This document shows, piece after piece, positions 7,881-16,525 of a stretch of DNA of 64,000 bases (positions are counted from its first letter, which is position 1; every line of letters starts with the position of its first letter). Under the pieces are notes generated by a model, which had not been told where the DNA came from, ran no database searches, and worked only from the letters and a program-made list of their open reading frames with translations. The position numbers and the translations under genes are program-made. Source of the DNA: Flavobacterium salmonis (GTDB taxonomy: Bacteria > Bacteroidota > Bacteroidia > Flavobacteriales > Flavobacteriaceae); NCBI RefSeq assembly GCF_903819435.1, contig NZ_CAIJDP010000068.1, positions 248,001 to 312,000 of the forward strand. The letters run 5' to 3'.

Positions 7881-8513
7881 ATGAAACTCAAAATATGCGG
7901 TATGAAATATCCTCAAAACATTCTCGAAGTAGGTTCACTCCTACCCGATTATATGGGATTTATTTTCTGGGAAAAATCCGCAAGATATTGTGACGGTGAT
8001 ATTCCGGAACTTATCAGAACCATCAAAAAAGTGGGTGTTTTTGTAAATCAAAGTCAGGAAGAAATTCTGGAAAAGGTTGAGAAACACAATTTACAAGCCG
8101 TTCAGTTACATGGAAATGAATCGGTTGAATTTTGTTCAGAATTAAAAAAGCAGCTTCCAAAGAAAATCGAAATTATTAAAGTATTTTCGGCTGATGAAAA
8201 TTTTGATTTTGAAATCATCACACCTTTTGAAAATGTATGCGATTACTTTCTGTTTGATACGAAAGGAAAATTGCCGGGTGGAAACGGAACAACTTTCGAC
8301 TGGAGCATTTTGAAAAAATACAATTCGAAAAAGCCTTTCTTTTTAAGCGGCGGAATCGGAATGAACGAATTGAAAGCCATTGAAGAAATTTCAAATAGTA
8401 AATTACCTATTTATGCTGTTGATATAAACAGTAAATTTGAAATCGAACCAGGGCTTAAAAATAAAAATCTATTAAGCAATTTCAAACGAAAATTTGAAAT
8501 CATCAACATTTAA
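7881..8513 (+). CDS. trpF: Phosphoribosylanthranilate isomerase
   Basis: Performs the Amadori rearrangement of phosphoribosylanthranilate. A 210-residue TIM barrel starting MKLKICGMKYP, whose Cys (residue 6) is the conserved general base, with later VQLHGNE, FDTKGKLPGGNGTTFDW (conserved Asp and the GGxGxxF phosphate loop) and FFLSGGIG. It is slightly Lys/Glu-rich and of usual length. The trpB start follows after 12 bp, so the pair is tightly coupled. Confidence 0.95.
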   Translation: MKLKICGMKYPQNILEVGSLLPDYMGFIFWEKSARYCDGDIPELIRTIKKVGVFVNQSQEEILEKVEKHNLQAVQLHGNESVEFCSELKKQLPKKIEIIKVFSADENFDFEIITPFENVCDYFLFDTKGKLPGGNGTTFDWSILKKYNSKKPFFLSGGIGMNELKAIEEISNSKLPIYAVDINSKFEIEPGLKNKNLLSNFKRKFEIINI

Positions 8514-8525
8514 ACTTTAAACAAA

Positions 8526-9707
8526 ATGAATTTTAACGTAGACGAAAAAGGATATTACGGAGAATTTGGAGGAGCTTACATTCCTGAAATGCTCTATCCG
8601 AATGTAGAAGAATTACGCCAAAAATATCTAAGCATAATGGATGAACCGGATTTTAAAGCCGAATTCAACCAATTACTAAAAGATTATGTAGGACGTCCTA
8701 GTCCGCTGTATTTTGCAAAACGTTTGTCTGAAAAATACAATACCAAAATCTACCTGAAAAGAGAAGATTTAAACCATACCGGAGCACATAAAGTAAACAA
8801 TACCATTGGACAGATTTTAATGGCAAAACGTTTACGCAAAAAAAGAATTATTGCTGAAACCGGAGCCGGCCAGCATGGTGTGGCAACAGCAACGGTTTGT
8901 GCTTTAATGGGAATGGAATGTATCGTGTACATGGGCGAAATCGACATTGCACGTCAGGCTCCAAACGTGGCTCGTATGAAAATGCTGGGGGCTGAAGTTC
9001 GTCCGGCTCTTTCGGGTTCAAGAACTCTAAAAGACGCTACAAACGAAGCTATTCGTGACTGGATTAATAATCCTGTTGACACCCATTATATTATCGGTTC
9101 GGCAATTGGACCTCATCCTTATCCGGATATGGTAACCCGTTTTCAAAGTATTATTTCTGAGGAAATCAAATGGCAGTTAAAAGAAAAAGAAGGACGTGAA
9201 AATCCGGATTACGTAGTGGCTTGTATTGGTGGCGGAAGTAATGCTGCCGGAACGTATTATCACTTTTTGCACGAACCGGAAGTGGGCATCATTGCTGTTG
9301 AAGCTGCCGGAAAAGGTGTTGACAGCGGTCACAGTGCCGCAACAAGCAAACTGGGAAAAGTAGGCGTTATTCACGGTTGCAAAACCCTTTTAATGCAGAC
9401 TGCAGACGGACAAATTACAGAACCGTATTCAATTTCTGCAGGTTTGGATTATCCGGGAGTTGGACCTTTACATGCACATTTAGCTCAAACCGGACGTGGC
9501 GAATTTTTCTCAGTAACTGATGATGATGCAATGAATGCAGGTTTACAGCTTACAAAACTAGAAGGTATCATTCCGGCAATTGAGAGCGCGCACGCTTTTG
9601 CCGTTTTAGATCAAAAGAAATTCAAACCTACAGATGTTGTGGTAATCAGCCTTTCTGGTCGCGGAGACAAAGATTTGGATAATTATATTGACTATTTTAA
9701 ATTGTAA
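8526..9707 (+). CDS. trpB: Tryptophan synthase beta subunit
   Basis: PLP-dependent condensation of indole and serine to tryptophan. The 393 residues include the PLP lysine in LNHTGAHKVNN (about residue 88), the glycine-rich phosphate loop CIGGGSNAAG, AETGAGQHGVATA, and the C-terminal SLSGRGDKD. It starts FNVDEKGYYGEFGGAYIPEML, typical of TrpB1. It works as an alpha2-beta2 complex with TrpA, which is encoded 531 bp further on after an inserted AIG2-like gene and a dispersed palindromic repeat. Confidence 0.97.
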   Translation: MNFNVDEKGYYGEFGGAYIPEMLYPNVEELRQKYLSIMDEPDFKAEFNQLLKDYVGRPSPLYFAKRLSEKYNTKIYLKREDLNHTGAHKVNNTIGQILMAKRLRKKRIIAETGAGQHGVATATVCALMGMECIVYMGEIDIARQAPNVARMKMLGAEVRPALSGSRTLKDATNEAIRDWINNPVDTHYIIGSAIGPHPYPDMVTRFQSIISEEIKWQLKEKEGRENPDYVVACIGGGSNAAGTYYHFLHEPEVGIIAVEAAGKGVDSGHSAATSKLGKVGVIHGCKTLLMQTADGQITEPYSISAGLDYPGVGPLHAHLAQTGRGEFFSVTDDDAMNAGLQLTKLEGIIPAIESAHAFAVLDQKKFKPTDVVVISLSGRGDKDLDNYIDYFKL

Positions 9708-9723
9708 TAAAAGTTGTATTTTT

Positions 9724-9828
9724 GGGCGTTACCCAAGGGTCGGGCTGTCCGCTAAATTCCCAATAACAAAAACTACGGCTAAAAGCCTTGTTTTTCTAAT
9801 CGGGCGATACCGCTCCCATCCCTAACGC
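9724..9828. repeat. Dispersed palindromic repeat between trpB and the AIG2-like gene
   Basis: The 105-bp element opens with GGGCGTTACCC, continues with GGGTCGGGCTGTCCGCT and closes with ACCGCTCCCATCCCTAACGC, so its ends are imperfectly inverted. It is markedly more GC-rich than its surroundings. A related element lies in opposite orientation at 56996-57072. From memory, similar elements occur in many flavobacterial genomes; that was not checked. Confidence 0.65.
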
Positions 9829-9856
9829 AAACAAATAACGAGAAAAATAAAGATTT

Positions 9857-10174
9857 ATGGAACAGATATTCTCTTACGGAACATTACAGTCGAAAGAAAT
9901 TCAGATGCAGGTTTTCAATAAACTATTAACCGGAACACCGGACCAGTTAACGGGTTACAAACTAAAAGACCTTCAAATAGAAGAAGAATTTGGAATAGAA
10001 GACTATTTTGTAGCAACGCCAAGCGAAAATCCATCGGATGCTGTAGACGGAATCGTTTACAATATTTCCAGTGCTGATTTAGCAAAAGCGGATCAATTCG
10101 AATCCAATGCATACAAAAGGGTTGAAATAACACTGAAGTCAGGAACTGTTGCATGGATTTATATTGAAAATTAA
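9857..10174 (+). CDS. AIG2-like / gamma-glutamylcyclotransferase family protein
   Basis: A 105-residue protein with the family signature at its start, FSYGTLQSKEIQ (residues 4-15), and a central DGIVYNISSADLAKADQFESNAYKRVE, which includes the conserved Glu expected at the active site. Such proteins either cyclise gamma-glutamyl groups or have unknown substrates. It is inserted in the trp operon between trpB and trpA. There is no evident link to tryptophan synthesis, so co-transcription may be incidental. Confidence 0.82.
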   Translation: MEQIFSYGTLQSKEIQMQVFNKLLTGTPDQLTGYKLKDLQIEEEFGIEDYFVATPSENPSDAVDGIVYNISSADLAKADQFESNAYKRVEITLKSGTVAWIYIEN

Positions 10175-10195
10175 TTAAAGCAGATTAATCTTAAT

Positions 10196-10222
10196 CCTGT
10201 AAGTTTTTGAAAACCTTGCAGG
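10196..10222 (+). repeat. Hairpin in the spacer before trpA
   Basis: CCTGTAAG (10196-10203) pairs with CTTGCAGG (10215-10222) with one G-U, and the TTTT and AAAA inside extend the stem. It is followed by A-rich sequence, not T, so it is not a terminator on this strand. Confidence 0.5.
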
Positions 10223-10238
10223 AACAAAAAATAAAACA

Positions 10239-11000
10239 ATGAACAGAATAACTCAAAAATTACAAGAAGATAAAAAGATCCTTTCTATTTATTTTTCTGC
10301 GGGATATCCAAGTTTAAATGATACCGTTCAGATTATTCAGGATTTAGAAAAAAACGGAGTGGATTTAATTGAAATCGGTCTTCCCTTTAGCGATCCTTTG
10401 GCAGACGGACCAACAATTCAGGCGAGCTCAACAACGGCACTCCATAACGGAATGACTACTCAGATTCTTTTCGATCAGCTGAAAAACATCCGCGAAAGCG
10501 TAAAAATCGCGTTGATTATTATGGGCTATTTCAACCCGATGTTACAATATGGAGTGGAAGCTTTTTGTCAGAAATGTGCCGAAATTGGTATCGACGGCTT
10601 AATTATTCCGGATCTTCCGGTTGATGTTTACGCAGATCAATACAAAGCTATTTTTGAAAAATACGGTTTAATCAATGTATTTTTAATTACACCACAAACT
10701 TCAGACGAACGTATCCGTTTTATCGACAGCGTTTCAAACGGATTTATTTATATGGTAAGTTCGGCAAGTGTTACGGGATCACAATCTGGCTTTGGAAATG
10801 TTCAGGAAGAATATTTTGAGAGAATTTCAAATCTTAATCTAAAAAATCCTCAAATCGTAGGTTTCGGAATTTCAAATAAAGAAACTTTCAGCCAGGCTAC
10901 GAAATATGCGAAAGGTGCAATTATTGGTAGTGCTTTTATCAAACATTTATCTGAAAATGGAAGCGGAAAGATTGAGAAATTTGTTGGTGAAATTAGGTAA
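10239..11000 (+). CDS. trpA: Tryptophan synthase alpha subunit
   Basis: Cleaves indole-3-glycerol phosphate to indole and glyceraldehyde 3-phosphate; indole is channelled to TrpB. The 253-residue TIM barrel has the catalytic Glu in DLIEIGLPFSDPLADGP (about 45-61) with the catalytic Asp in the same segment, followed by GYFNPML, GLIIPDLPV and GFGISN. It is the last tryptophan gene. No terminator is seen after it; a new promoter box at 11025 serves the next genes. Confidence 0.96.
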   Translation: MNRITQKLQEDKKILSIYFSAGYPSLNDTVQIIQDLEKNGVDLIEIGLPFSDPLADGPTIQASSTTALHNGMTTQILFDQLKNIRESVKIALIIMGYFNPMLQYGVEAFCQKCAEIGIDGLIIPDLPVDVYADQYKAIFEKYGLINVFLITPQTSDERIRFIDSVSNGFIYMVSSASVTGSQSGFGNVQEEYFERISNLNLKNPQIVGFGISNKETFSQATKYAKGAIIGSAFIKHLSENGSGKIEKFVGEIR

Positions 11001-11024
11001 TTCTCAGTTTTTACAAATATTTTG

Positions 11025-11032
11025 TACATTTG
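11025..11032 (+). promoter_or_regulatory. Putative -7 box of the toxin-antitoxin operon
   Basis: TACATTTG matches TAnnTTTG, 16 bp before the antitoxin ATG. A short CAAAT/ATTTG inverted repeat surrounds it and might be an autoregulatory operator, though it is too short to be sure. Confidence 0.4.
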
Positions 11033-11048
11033 AATAAAATCAATTATT

Positions 11049-11291
11049 ATGGATTTAGAAACTCGCAAAATATCATTCGTTCAGGAATTTCTAAGACTTC
11101 AAAGTGAGGAAATTGTAATTCATCTTGAAAATTTACTTCATAAGGAAAAAGTTGAATTAGTTGATCAGGAAATGAAATCAATGAGTATTGATCAATTTAA
11201 TAAAGAAATTGATCAATCCATAGATGATGTAAAAAACAGTAGAATCATATCTGCTAAAGATTTAAAATTTAAAATTCAGAAATGGGATTAG
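11049..11291 (+). CDS. Putative antitoxin of a type II toxin-antitoxin pair
   Basis: An 80-residue, charged, mainly helical protein (LETRKISFVQEFLRLQSEEIV, later SMSIDQFNKEIDQSIDDVKN). It has no recognised DNA-binding motif by eye, but size, charge and position fit an antitoxin for the ParE/RelE-like toxin encoded next. The genes overlap by 10 bp, as is usual for translationally coupled pairs. The call rests mainly on context. Confidence 0.7.
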   Translation: MDLETRKISFVQEFLRLQSEEIVIHLENLLHKEKVELVDQEMKSMSIDQFNKEIDQSIDDVKNSRIISAKDLKFKIQKWD

Positions 11292-11599
11292 TAGTTTATT
11301 GGACGCAATTCGCTGAAGACAAACTCAATGATATTTTTGAATATTACAAATTTAAAGCTGGAATTAAAGTTGCTCAAACTTTAGTAAATGGAATTATTGA
11401 TATTTCACATACTTTAGAATTCAATGCTTACGGTGGTCAAAAAGAAAAACTTTTATCTGAGAGAATACAAGATTTCAGATATATGGCTTTCCAAAATTAT
11501 AAAATTATTTATTGGATTGATAGAGACAAACAAATAGTGTTTGTCTCTACTGTTTTTGATACCAGACAAAATCCTCAAAAACTTATATTAGAAAAATAA
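11282..11599 (+). CDS. ParE/RelE-family toxin
   Basis: A 105-residue protein with the compact RelE/ParE fold pattern: VVYWTQFAEDKLNDIFEYYK at the start, the central helix KVAQTLVNGIIDISHTLEF, then RIQDFRYMAFQNYKIIYWIDRDKQIVFVSTVFDTRQNP, which carries the conserved basic and aromatic residues of the last strands. Members inhibit gyrase or cleave ribosome-bound mRNA; which applies here cannot be told. It overlaps the antitoxin gene by 10 bp. It lies directly after the trp operon. Confidence 0.83.
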   Translation: MGLVVYWTQFAEDKLNDIFEYYKFKAGIKVAQTLVNGIIDISHTLEFNAYGGQKEKLLSERIQDFRYMAFQNYKIIYWIDRDKQIVFVSTVFDTRQNPQKLILEK

Positions 11600-11683
11600 T
11601 TCTTTACTTCTAATAAAAAATCAAGTTAAAATCAACATTTAATAACTACATTTCTCTGTGTTAATATTGTGTTAAATAAAAAC

Positions 11684-11720
11684 TAAACAAGTGTTTAAAT
11701 TAAACAACTGTTTAATTTTG
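11684..11720 (+). promoter_or_regulatory. Efflux operon promoter with two TetR-type palindromes
   Basis: Two near-identical palindromes, TAAACA-AG-TGTTTA (11684-11697) and TAAACA-AC-TGTTTA (11701-11714), lie 17 bp apart centre to centre. The second overlaps the -7 box TAATTTTG at 11713-11720. A dimeric repressor bound there would block RNA polymerase. The TetR-family gene begins 22 bp downstream at 11742, which suggests autorepression of the whole efflux operon. Confidence 0.75.
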
Positions 11721-11741
11721 TATTCGATTAGAAACAATACC

Positions 11742-12371
11742 ATGTCAAACATCGAATTAAACGATAAAAAAATTCAGATTCTGGAAGTAGCTGAAAAACT
11801 GTTTTCGGAGAAGGGATTTGAAGGCACCTCAATACGGGATATCTCAAAGATTGCAAAGATTAATGTAGCCATGATTTCGTATTATTTTGGTTCAAAAGAC
11901 CGACTACTGGAATCACTCATTATCTACAAAACGTCTGATTTAAAATTAAAACTTGAAAATTTATTGCAGGAAAATATCGAGCCACTCGAGAAAGTCAATA
12001 AGTTAATTGAAATTTACATTACCAGAATTAATTGCAATAAAGGTATTTTCAGAGTTTTACATTTTGAGCTCAATTCAAAAGAGAGAGAAAAAAGCATGAC
12101 CGCCTTTACCGAACTAAAAAAAGGAAATTTAAAATCTGTTGAAAGTATTATTTCCCAGGGTCAGGCAAAAGGCGTTTTTAGAAAAGATGTTATCATTCCG
12201 CTTATCACACCTACAATAATCGGAACTTTTTTTCATTTTCATATGAATAAACCTTTCTTCGTAGAATTACTGAACTTAAACACCGAAGAATTGTATGATA
12301 ATTATATAAAAACGACTCTTAAAAAGCACATTCAACAAACTATAAAAGCACTACTTGTTTATGAAAATTAG
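11742..12371 (+). CDS. TetR/AcrR-family transcriptional repressor
   Basis: A 209-residue regulator. The N-terminal helix-turn-helix is classical: QILEVAEKLFSEKGFEGTSIRDISKIAKINVAMISYYFGSKD (about 10-51), followed by a divergent ligand-binding domain. The start was set at ATG 11742. A GTG at 11691 is in frame, but it lies upstream of the promoter box and inside the operator palindromes, so it cannot be on the transcript. It overlaps the start of the TolC-like gene by 11 bp and probably controls that efflux operon. Confidence 0.9.
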   Translation: MSNIELNDKKIQILEVAEKLFSEKGFEGTSIRDISKIAKINVAMISYYFGSKDRLLESLIIYKTSDLKLKLENLLQENIEPLEKVNKLIEIYITRINCNKGIFRVLHFELNSKEREKSMTAFTELKKGNLKSVESIISQGQAKGVFRKDVIIPLITPTIIGTFFHFHMNKPFFVELLNLNTEELYDNYIKTTLKKHIQQTIKALLVYEN

Positions 12372-13683
12372 TCAATTAATGCTCTTTGGAGTTTTCTTTA
12401 TCGGAATATCTTCAACAGAAGCACAAGAAAAAACAAGTTTAACCTTAGACGAAGCCGTTAAGCTGGCGTGGGAAAAGAGTAACGAGGTTACACTTGCCAA
12501 CACTAAGGTAAACACAAAAAAATACGAATTACAGTCGGTTAAGAATAACCAATACCCGGACCTGAAAGTTTCGGGTCAATACCAACGCTTAGGAAAAGCT
12601 TCAATCGATATGCATAATGACGAAGCAAGTTCTGAGTCAATGGCTTCACCGGATCGCGCTATGTTAGGAATGGCTAATCTTAGTCTGCCAATCTTCTCCG
12701 GATTTAAAATTCAAAGTAGTATAGATACTTACGAAAGTTTATACGAAGCTGAAACTGCAAATGCGGCCAAAACAAAAGAAGATGTTGTACTTCGCGTGAT
12801 TACCTATTATACTGCATTATATAAAGCGCAAAAAACATTAGACCTTTTAAACGAAAATCAGAAACAGGCGAAACAGCGTGTTACTGATTTTACGGAATTA
12901 GAGAAAAACGGAATTATTCCGAGAAATGATTTATTGAAAGCACAATTAATGGTTTCTAAAACGCAATTATCTATTGAAGAAACGAATAACAATATAAATA
13001 ATATCAATTTCTATTTAACGACATTACTTAAATTAGAGCCTTCTGTTAAAATTGAGGTTAATGAGCAGGATTTCTTTAATTTAAAAACAAGTAATGCCCC
13101 AACATCTGATGCATTGGCATTGGAAAGCAGAAAAGACTTAGAAGCTGTTCGTTTACAATCTAAAGCAAGTGAGTCAAACATTAGAGTAGCAAAAGCTGGT
13201 TATTACCCATCTTTAGCTCTATTAGGAGGTTATACAGCTTTTGATCTGAAAGATTTCATTACTGTAAAATATGCGATGAATTTTGGCGTTGGTTTGACGT
13301 ATGATTTATCCGGAATTATAAAAAACAATGCTCACGTAAGAGAGGCTGAAAGTAAAGCGCTTGAAGTAAAAAATTCTGAAGCACTTTTAACGGATCGTAT
13401 CAAAGTTGAAGTTCAAAAATCTATTGAAGATTATGACTTAGCCATTAATCAAAGTGTGGTTTATGATGAAGCATTGCAACAGGCATCTGAAAATTACAGA
13501 CTGGTAAAAGATAAATTCGACAACGGTTTATCAGACACTAACGACCTTGTGGAAGCTGACGTTGAATATTTAAGCGCTAAAATAAATACTGCTTTATCAA
13601 AAGCAAGTATTATTCAAAAATATTACGAACTGCTTTCAGTATCAGGACAATTATCACAATCATTCAATCTTTCTAAAATATAA
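12361..13683 (+). CDS. TolC-family outer-membrane efflux protein
   Basis: The outer-membrane channel of the tripartite pump. From the ATG at 12361 it has a signal peptide (ending TEAQEK, about residue 22), then LTLDEAVKLAWEKSNEV, characteristic of TolC-family proteins, long coiled helices, and a second structurally similar half. The final ...SQSFNLSKI is ordinary. A TTG two codons upstream (12355) is less likely. It overlaps the repressor gene and is followed by the adaptor after 12 bp. Confidence 0.93.
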   Translation: MKISQLMLFGVFFIGISSTEAQEKTSLTLDEAVKLAWEKSNEVTLANTKVNTKKYELQSVKNNQYPDLKVSGQYQRLGKASIDMHNDEASSESMASPDRAMLGMANLSLPIFSGFKIQSSIDTYESLYEAETANAAKTKEDVVLRVITYYTALYKAQKTLDLLNENQKQAKQRVTDFTELEKNGIIPRNDLLKAQLMVSKTQLSIEETNNNINNINFYLTTLLKLEPSVKIEVNEQDFFNLKTSNAPTSDALALESRKDLEAVRLQSKASESNIRVAKAGYYPSLALLGGYTAFDLKDFITVKYAMNFGVGLTYDLSGIIKNNAHVREAESKALEVKNSEALLTDRIKVEVQKSIEDYDLAINQSVVYDEALQQASENYRLVKDKFDNGLSDTNDLVEADVEYLSAKINTALSKASIIQKYYELLSVSGQLSQSFNLSKI

Positions 13684-13695
13684 TCGCTAGCTCTC

Positions 13696-14775
13696 ATGGA
13701 AAAGAAAAAGACAAATAAAAAATTCATCATCATACTAACCGTTTTGATTTTAGTAGGGGGAACTTACGGAATTTCAAAATACATACACTCTCAGTCTCAT
13801 GAAGAAACAGACGATGCGCAGATTGAGAAAAAAATGAATCCGATTATTCCTCGAGTATCCGGATATATCAGCAAGGTTTATGTAAAGGATAATGATTTTG
13901 TAAAAAAAGGAGATACTTTGTTCACCATTGACAAAAGAGATTATCAGCTAAAAATCGATGAAGCACAAGCTGCTTTATTGGGTGCTGAAGGTCAATACGA
14001 AGCTGCAAAAGCTGATATTGGAAGCGCATATGCAAGTATTAATGTTTCTGATGCTCAAATGAGATCGGCTGGCAGTTCTATAGAAAGTGCCAAAATCAAA
14101 TTAAGACAAGCTACAAACGATTTTAACCGTTACAACAATCTGTACAAAACACATACCATTACAAAACAGCAATTTGAACAGGCACAAACTGCAAAGGATG
14201 AGGCTGAAAATCAAGTACGCGTTTTAGAGCAGCAACAAAGAGCAAGCTCTTTTCAAAAATCAGTAATCCAGTCAAAATCTAAAGTTTCCGACAAACAGAC
14301 AGAAGTTGCCGCTGCCAACATCAAGAAAGCAAAAACAATGCTTGATGTGGCACATTTGAATCTATCATACACTGTTGTTACAGCTGCGATTGACGGACAG
14401 GTGTCTAAAGTTGATATTCAGCCTGGACAATTGGTACAACCGGGACAATCTTTATTTTATATTATCAATAATAATGAAGCCTGGGTTGTAGCTAACTTTA
14501 AAGAAACACAATTAAATAAAATGGTCGTGGGACAAAAAGTAAGCTTAAAAGTAGATGCTTATCCTAATTATGAGTTTAAAGGTACTTTAACTTCTTTCTC
14601 TCCGGCAACAGGATCCCGTTTTTCTTTATTGCCCCCTGACAATGCTACAGGAAATTTCGTAAAGACAATCCAAAGATTACCGGTAAAAATTAGTTTAGAT
14701 CCTTCAAACGATCCTGAGAAAGTAAAACTTTTGAGACCAGGAATGAATGTTGATGTAGACGTACATTTGAAATAA
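13696..14775 (+). CDS. HlyD/EmrA-family membrane fusion protein
   Basis: Periplasmic adaptor linking the inner-membrane transporter to the TolC-like channel. The 359 residues begin with one membrane segment (about 10-27, KFIIILTVLILVGGTYGISKY) and then a lipoyl/biotin-like half motif, IIPRVSGYISKVYVKDNDFVKKGDTLFTID. A long coiled-coil region follows, then the second half motif (VSKVDIQPGQLVQPGQSLFYI) and a beta-barrel domain ending LRPGMNVDVDVHLK. The next gene starts 5 bp later. Confidence 0.93.
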   Translation: MEKKKTNKKFIIILTVLILVGGTYGISKYIHSQSHEETDDAQIEKKMNPIIPRVSGYISKVYVKDNDFVKKGDTLFTIDKRDYQLKIDEAQAALLGAEGQYEAAKADIGSAYASINVSDAQMRSAGSSIESAKIKLRQATNDFNRYNNLYKTHTITKQQFEQAQTAKDEAENQVRVLEQQQRASSFQKSVIQSKSKVSDKQTEVAAANIKKAKTMLDVAHLNLSYTVVTAAIDGQVSKVDIQPGQLVQPGQSLFYIINNNEAWVVANFKETQLNKMVVGQKVSLKVDAYPNYEFKGTLTSFSPATGSRFSLLPPDNATGNFVKTIQRLPVKISLDPSNDPEKVKLLRPGMNVDVDVHLK

Positions 14776-14780
14776 TATAA

Positions 14781-16370
14781 ATGGCAGCAGCAGTACAATC
14801 AGATGATGATTTAGTAGAATACGGTTATAGACGTGTTATTATTACGATAACCGCAGTACTTTGTGCACTGCTGGAAATTGTAGATACCACAATTGTAAAC
14901 GTAGCACTAACGCACATGCGAGGGAGCCTTGGTGCTACCCTGACCGATGTGGCGTGGGTAATTACAGCATACGCAATTGCGAATGTTATTGTAATTCCGA
15001 TGACGAGCTGGCTATCGCAGCAATTTGGACGTCGTAATTATTTTGTGGCCTCTATCATAATATTTACCGTCTGTTCTTTTTTATGCGGTAACGCTACCAA
15101 TATATGGGAACTTGTAGCTTTTAGATTCGTACAGGGTATGGGCGGAGGAGCATTACTGGTAACAGCACAAACCATTATTACCGAAAGTTATCCGGTTGCA
15201 AAACGAGGTATGGCACAGGCCATTTACGGAATGGGTGTAATTGTTGGGCCCACTTTAGGTCCACCTTTAGGAGGATATTTAGTAGATACTTATTCCTGGC
15301 CTTACATTTTTTACATTAATATTCCACTGGGAATTATTGCTACTATTCTGGCAATAAGCTTTGTGAGAAGTCCAAAATATGGAGAAAAATTAAAAGCCAA
15401 TCAGGTTGACTGGTGGGGAATTATATTATTAACGTCTTTTATCGGGTCATTACAGTTTGTATTAGAGCACGGTCAACAGGATGATTGGTTTAACGATTCT
15501 CTTATTATAACTTTAAGTGTTGTAACAGTTCTTGGTTTAATATTGTTTATTTGGAGAGAACTAACGTATAAGCATCCAATTGTAAACTTAAGTGTTTTAA
15601 AAGATGGAAATTTAAGGATTGGAACTGTAATGTGTTTTATTCTTGGCTTTGGTTTGTACGGATCGACTTTAATTATACCAATTTACACACAGTCGATTTT
15701 AGGGTGGACTGCTATGGATGCCGGATTACTTTTAATTCCCGGTTCGATCACAACGGCGATTATGATGCCATTTGTTGGAAATATGATTCAGAAGGGCGTA
15801 CCTCAGGGATATATGGTTGGAGTTGGATTTTTAGTCTTCTTTTTCTTCACGCTTTTAATGCACAATCGAATGACCCCTGATACCGGAGCAGAACATTTAT
15901 TCTGGCCGTTAATTTTAAGGGGAATTGGTTTAGGACTGCTTTTCGTTCCTATTACCACACTTTCGCTTTCAACATTAAAGGGAAAACAAATTGGCGAAGG
16001 AGCCGCTTTTACAGGAATGATGCGTCAGTTAGGAGGTTCATTTGGTATTGCCATCATTACAACATTTATTACAAGATTAAGCCAGGAACACAGAGTTAAT
16101 TTGCTGACAAACTTAGATCCCGCAAAATATGATGTTCAGCAGCGTCTTGCCGGAATGCAAAGATCCTTCATAGCTAAAGGTTTTACAGCAGATGAAGCGA
16201 TGAAAAAAGCATATCAGGCTATCGATCTTTCCGTACTTAAACAAAGTACCGTTTTATCATATATGGATATTTTCATGTATTTAGGAATTATGTTTTTATG
16301 CTGCATTCCAATTATCTTTTTTATCAAAAGAGGAAAGAACAAGATTAATCCCTCAGATGCGATGCATTAA
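14781..16370 (+). CDS. DHA2-family (EmrB/QacA-like) drug:proton antiporter
   Basis: A 529-residue major facilitator with about 14 membrane segments. Family signatures are visible: LEIVDTTIVNVAL in the first segment (Asp conserved in this family), the loop motif WLSQQFGRRNYF between segments 2 and 3, and motif C, GMGVIVGPTLGPPLGGYL, in segment 5. It would export hydrophobic drugs or metabolites by proton exchange together with the preceding adaptor and channel. It is the last gene of the operon and is followed by a strong terminator. Confidence 0.94.
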   Translation: MAAAVQSDDDLVEYGYRRVIITITAVLCALLEIVDTTIVNVALTHMRGSLGATLTDVAWVITAYAIANVIVIPMTSWLSQQFGRRNYFVASIIIFTVCSFLCGNATNIWELVAFRFVQGMGGGALLVTAQTIITESYPVAKRGMAQAIYGMGVIVGPTLGPPLGGYLVDTYSWPYIFYINIPLGIIATILAISFVRSPKYGEKLKANQVDWWGIILLTSFIGSLQFVLEHGQQDDWFNDSLIITLSVVTVLGLILFIWRELTYKHPIVNLSVLKDGNLRIGTVMCFILGFGLYGSTLIIPIYTQSILGWTAMDAGLLLIPGSITTAIMMPFVGNMIQKGVPQGYMVGVGFLVFFFFTLLMHNRMTPDTGAEHLFWPLILRGIGLGLLFVPITTLSLSTLKGKQIGEGAAFTGMMRQLGGSFGIAIITTFITRLSQEHRVNLLTNLDPAKYDVQQRLAGMQRSFIAKGFTADEAMKKAYQAIDLSVLKQSTVLSYMDIFMYLGIMFLCCIPIIFFIKRGKNKINPSDAMH

Positions 16371-16394
16371 TATTTAGTAATTATTTATAATACG

Positions 16395-16430
16395 AAAAAT
16401 CTGTGTCAGTTTCCTGTGACACAGATTTTT
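16395..16430 (+). terminator. Terminator after the efflux operon
   Basis: A perfect 14-bp stem (AAAAATCTGTGTCA, 16395-16408, with 16417-16430), whose A/T ends make it suitable for both directions; it lies 25 bp after the antiporter stop and faces the convergent yaaA gene. Confidence 0.88.
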
Positions 16431-16525
16431 TAGTTTTTGTAAAATGTGCTTTGTAAGAAGTAACATGTTTTGAAAAAGACTTAAAGCATAAAACTTAACG
16501 TCTCAAAATCTTAGCTAATTTAAAA

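Noticed and set aside
11049..11599. Considered the toxin-antitoxin pair plus the neighbouring efflux operon as a defence island
   Set aside because: No restriction, CRISPR, Abi or retron genes are nearby; both are ordinary scattered modules.
11691..11741. An upstream GTG in frame with the TetR-family gene would lengthen it by 17 residues
   Set aside because: The codon lies upstream of the likely promoter box and inside the operator palindromes, so it would not be transcribed.
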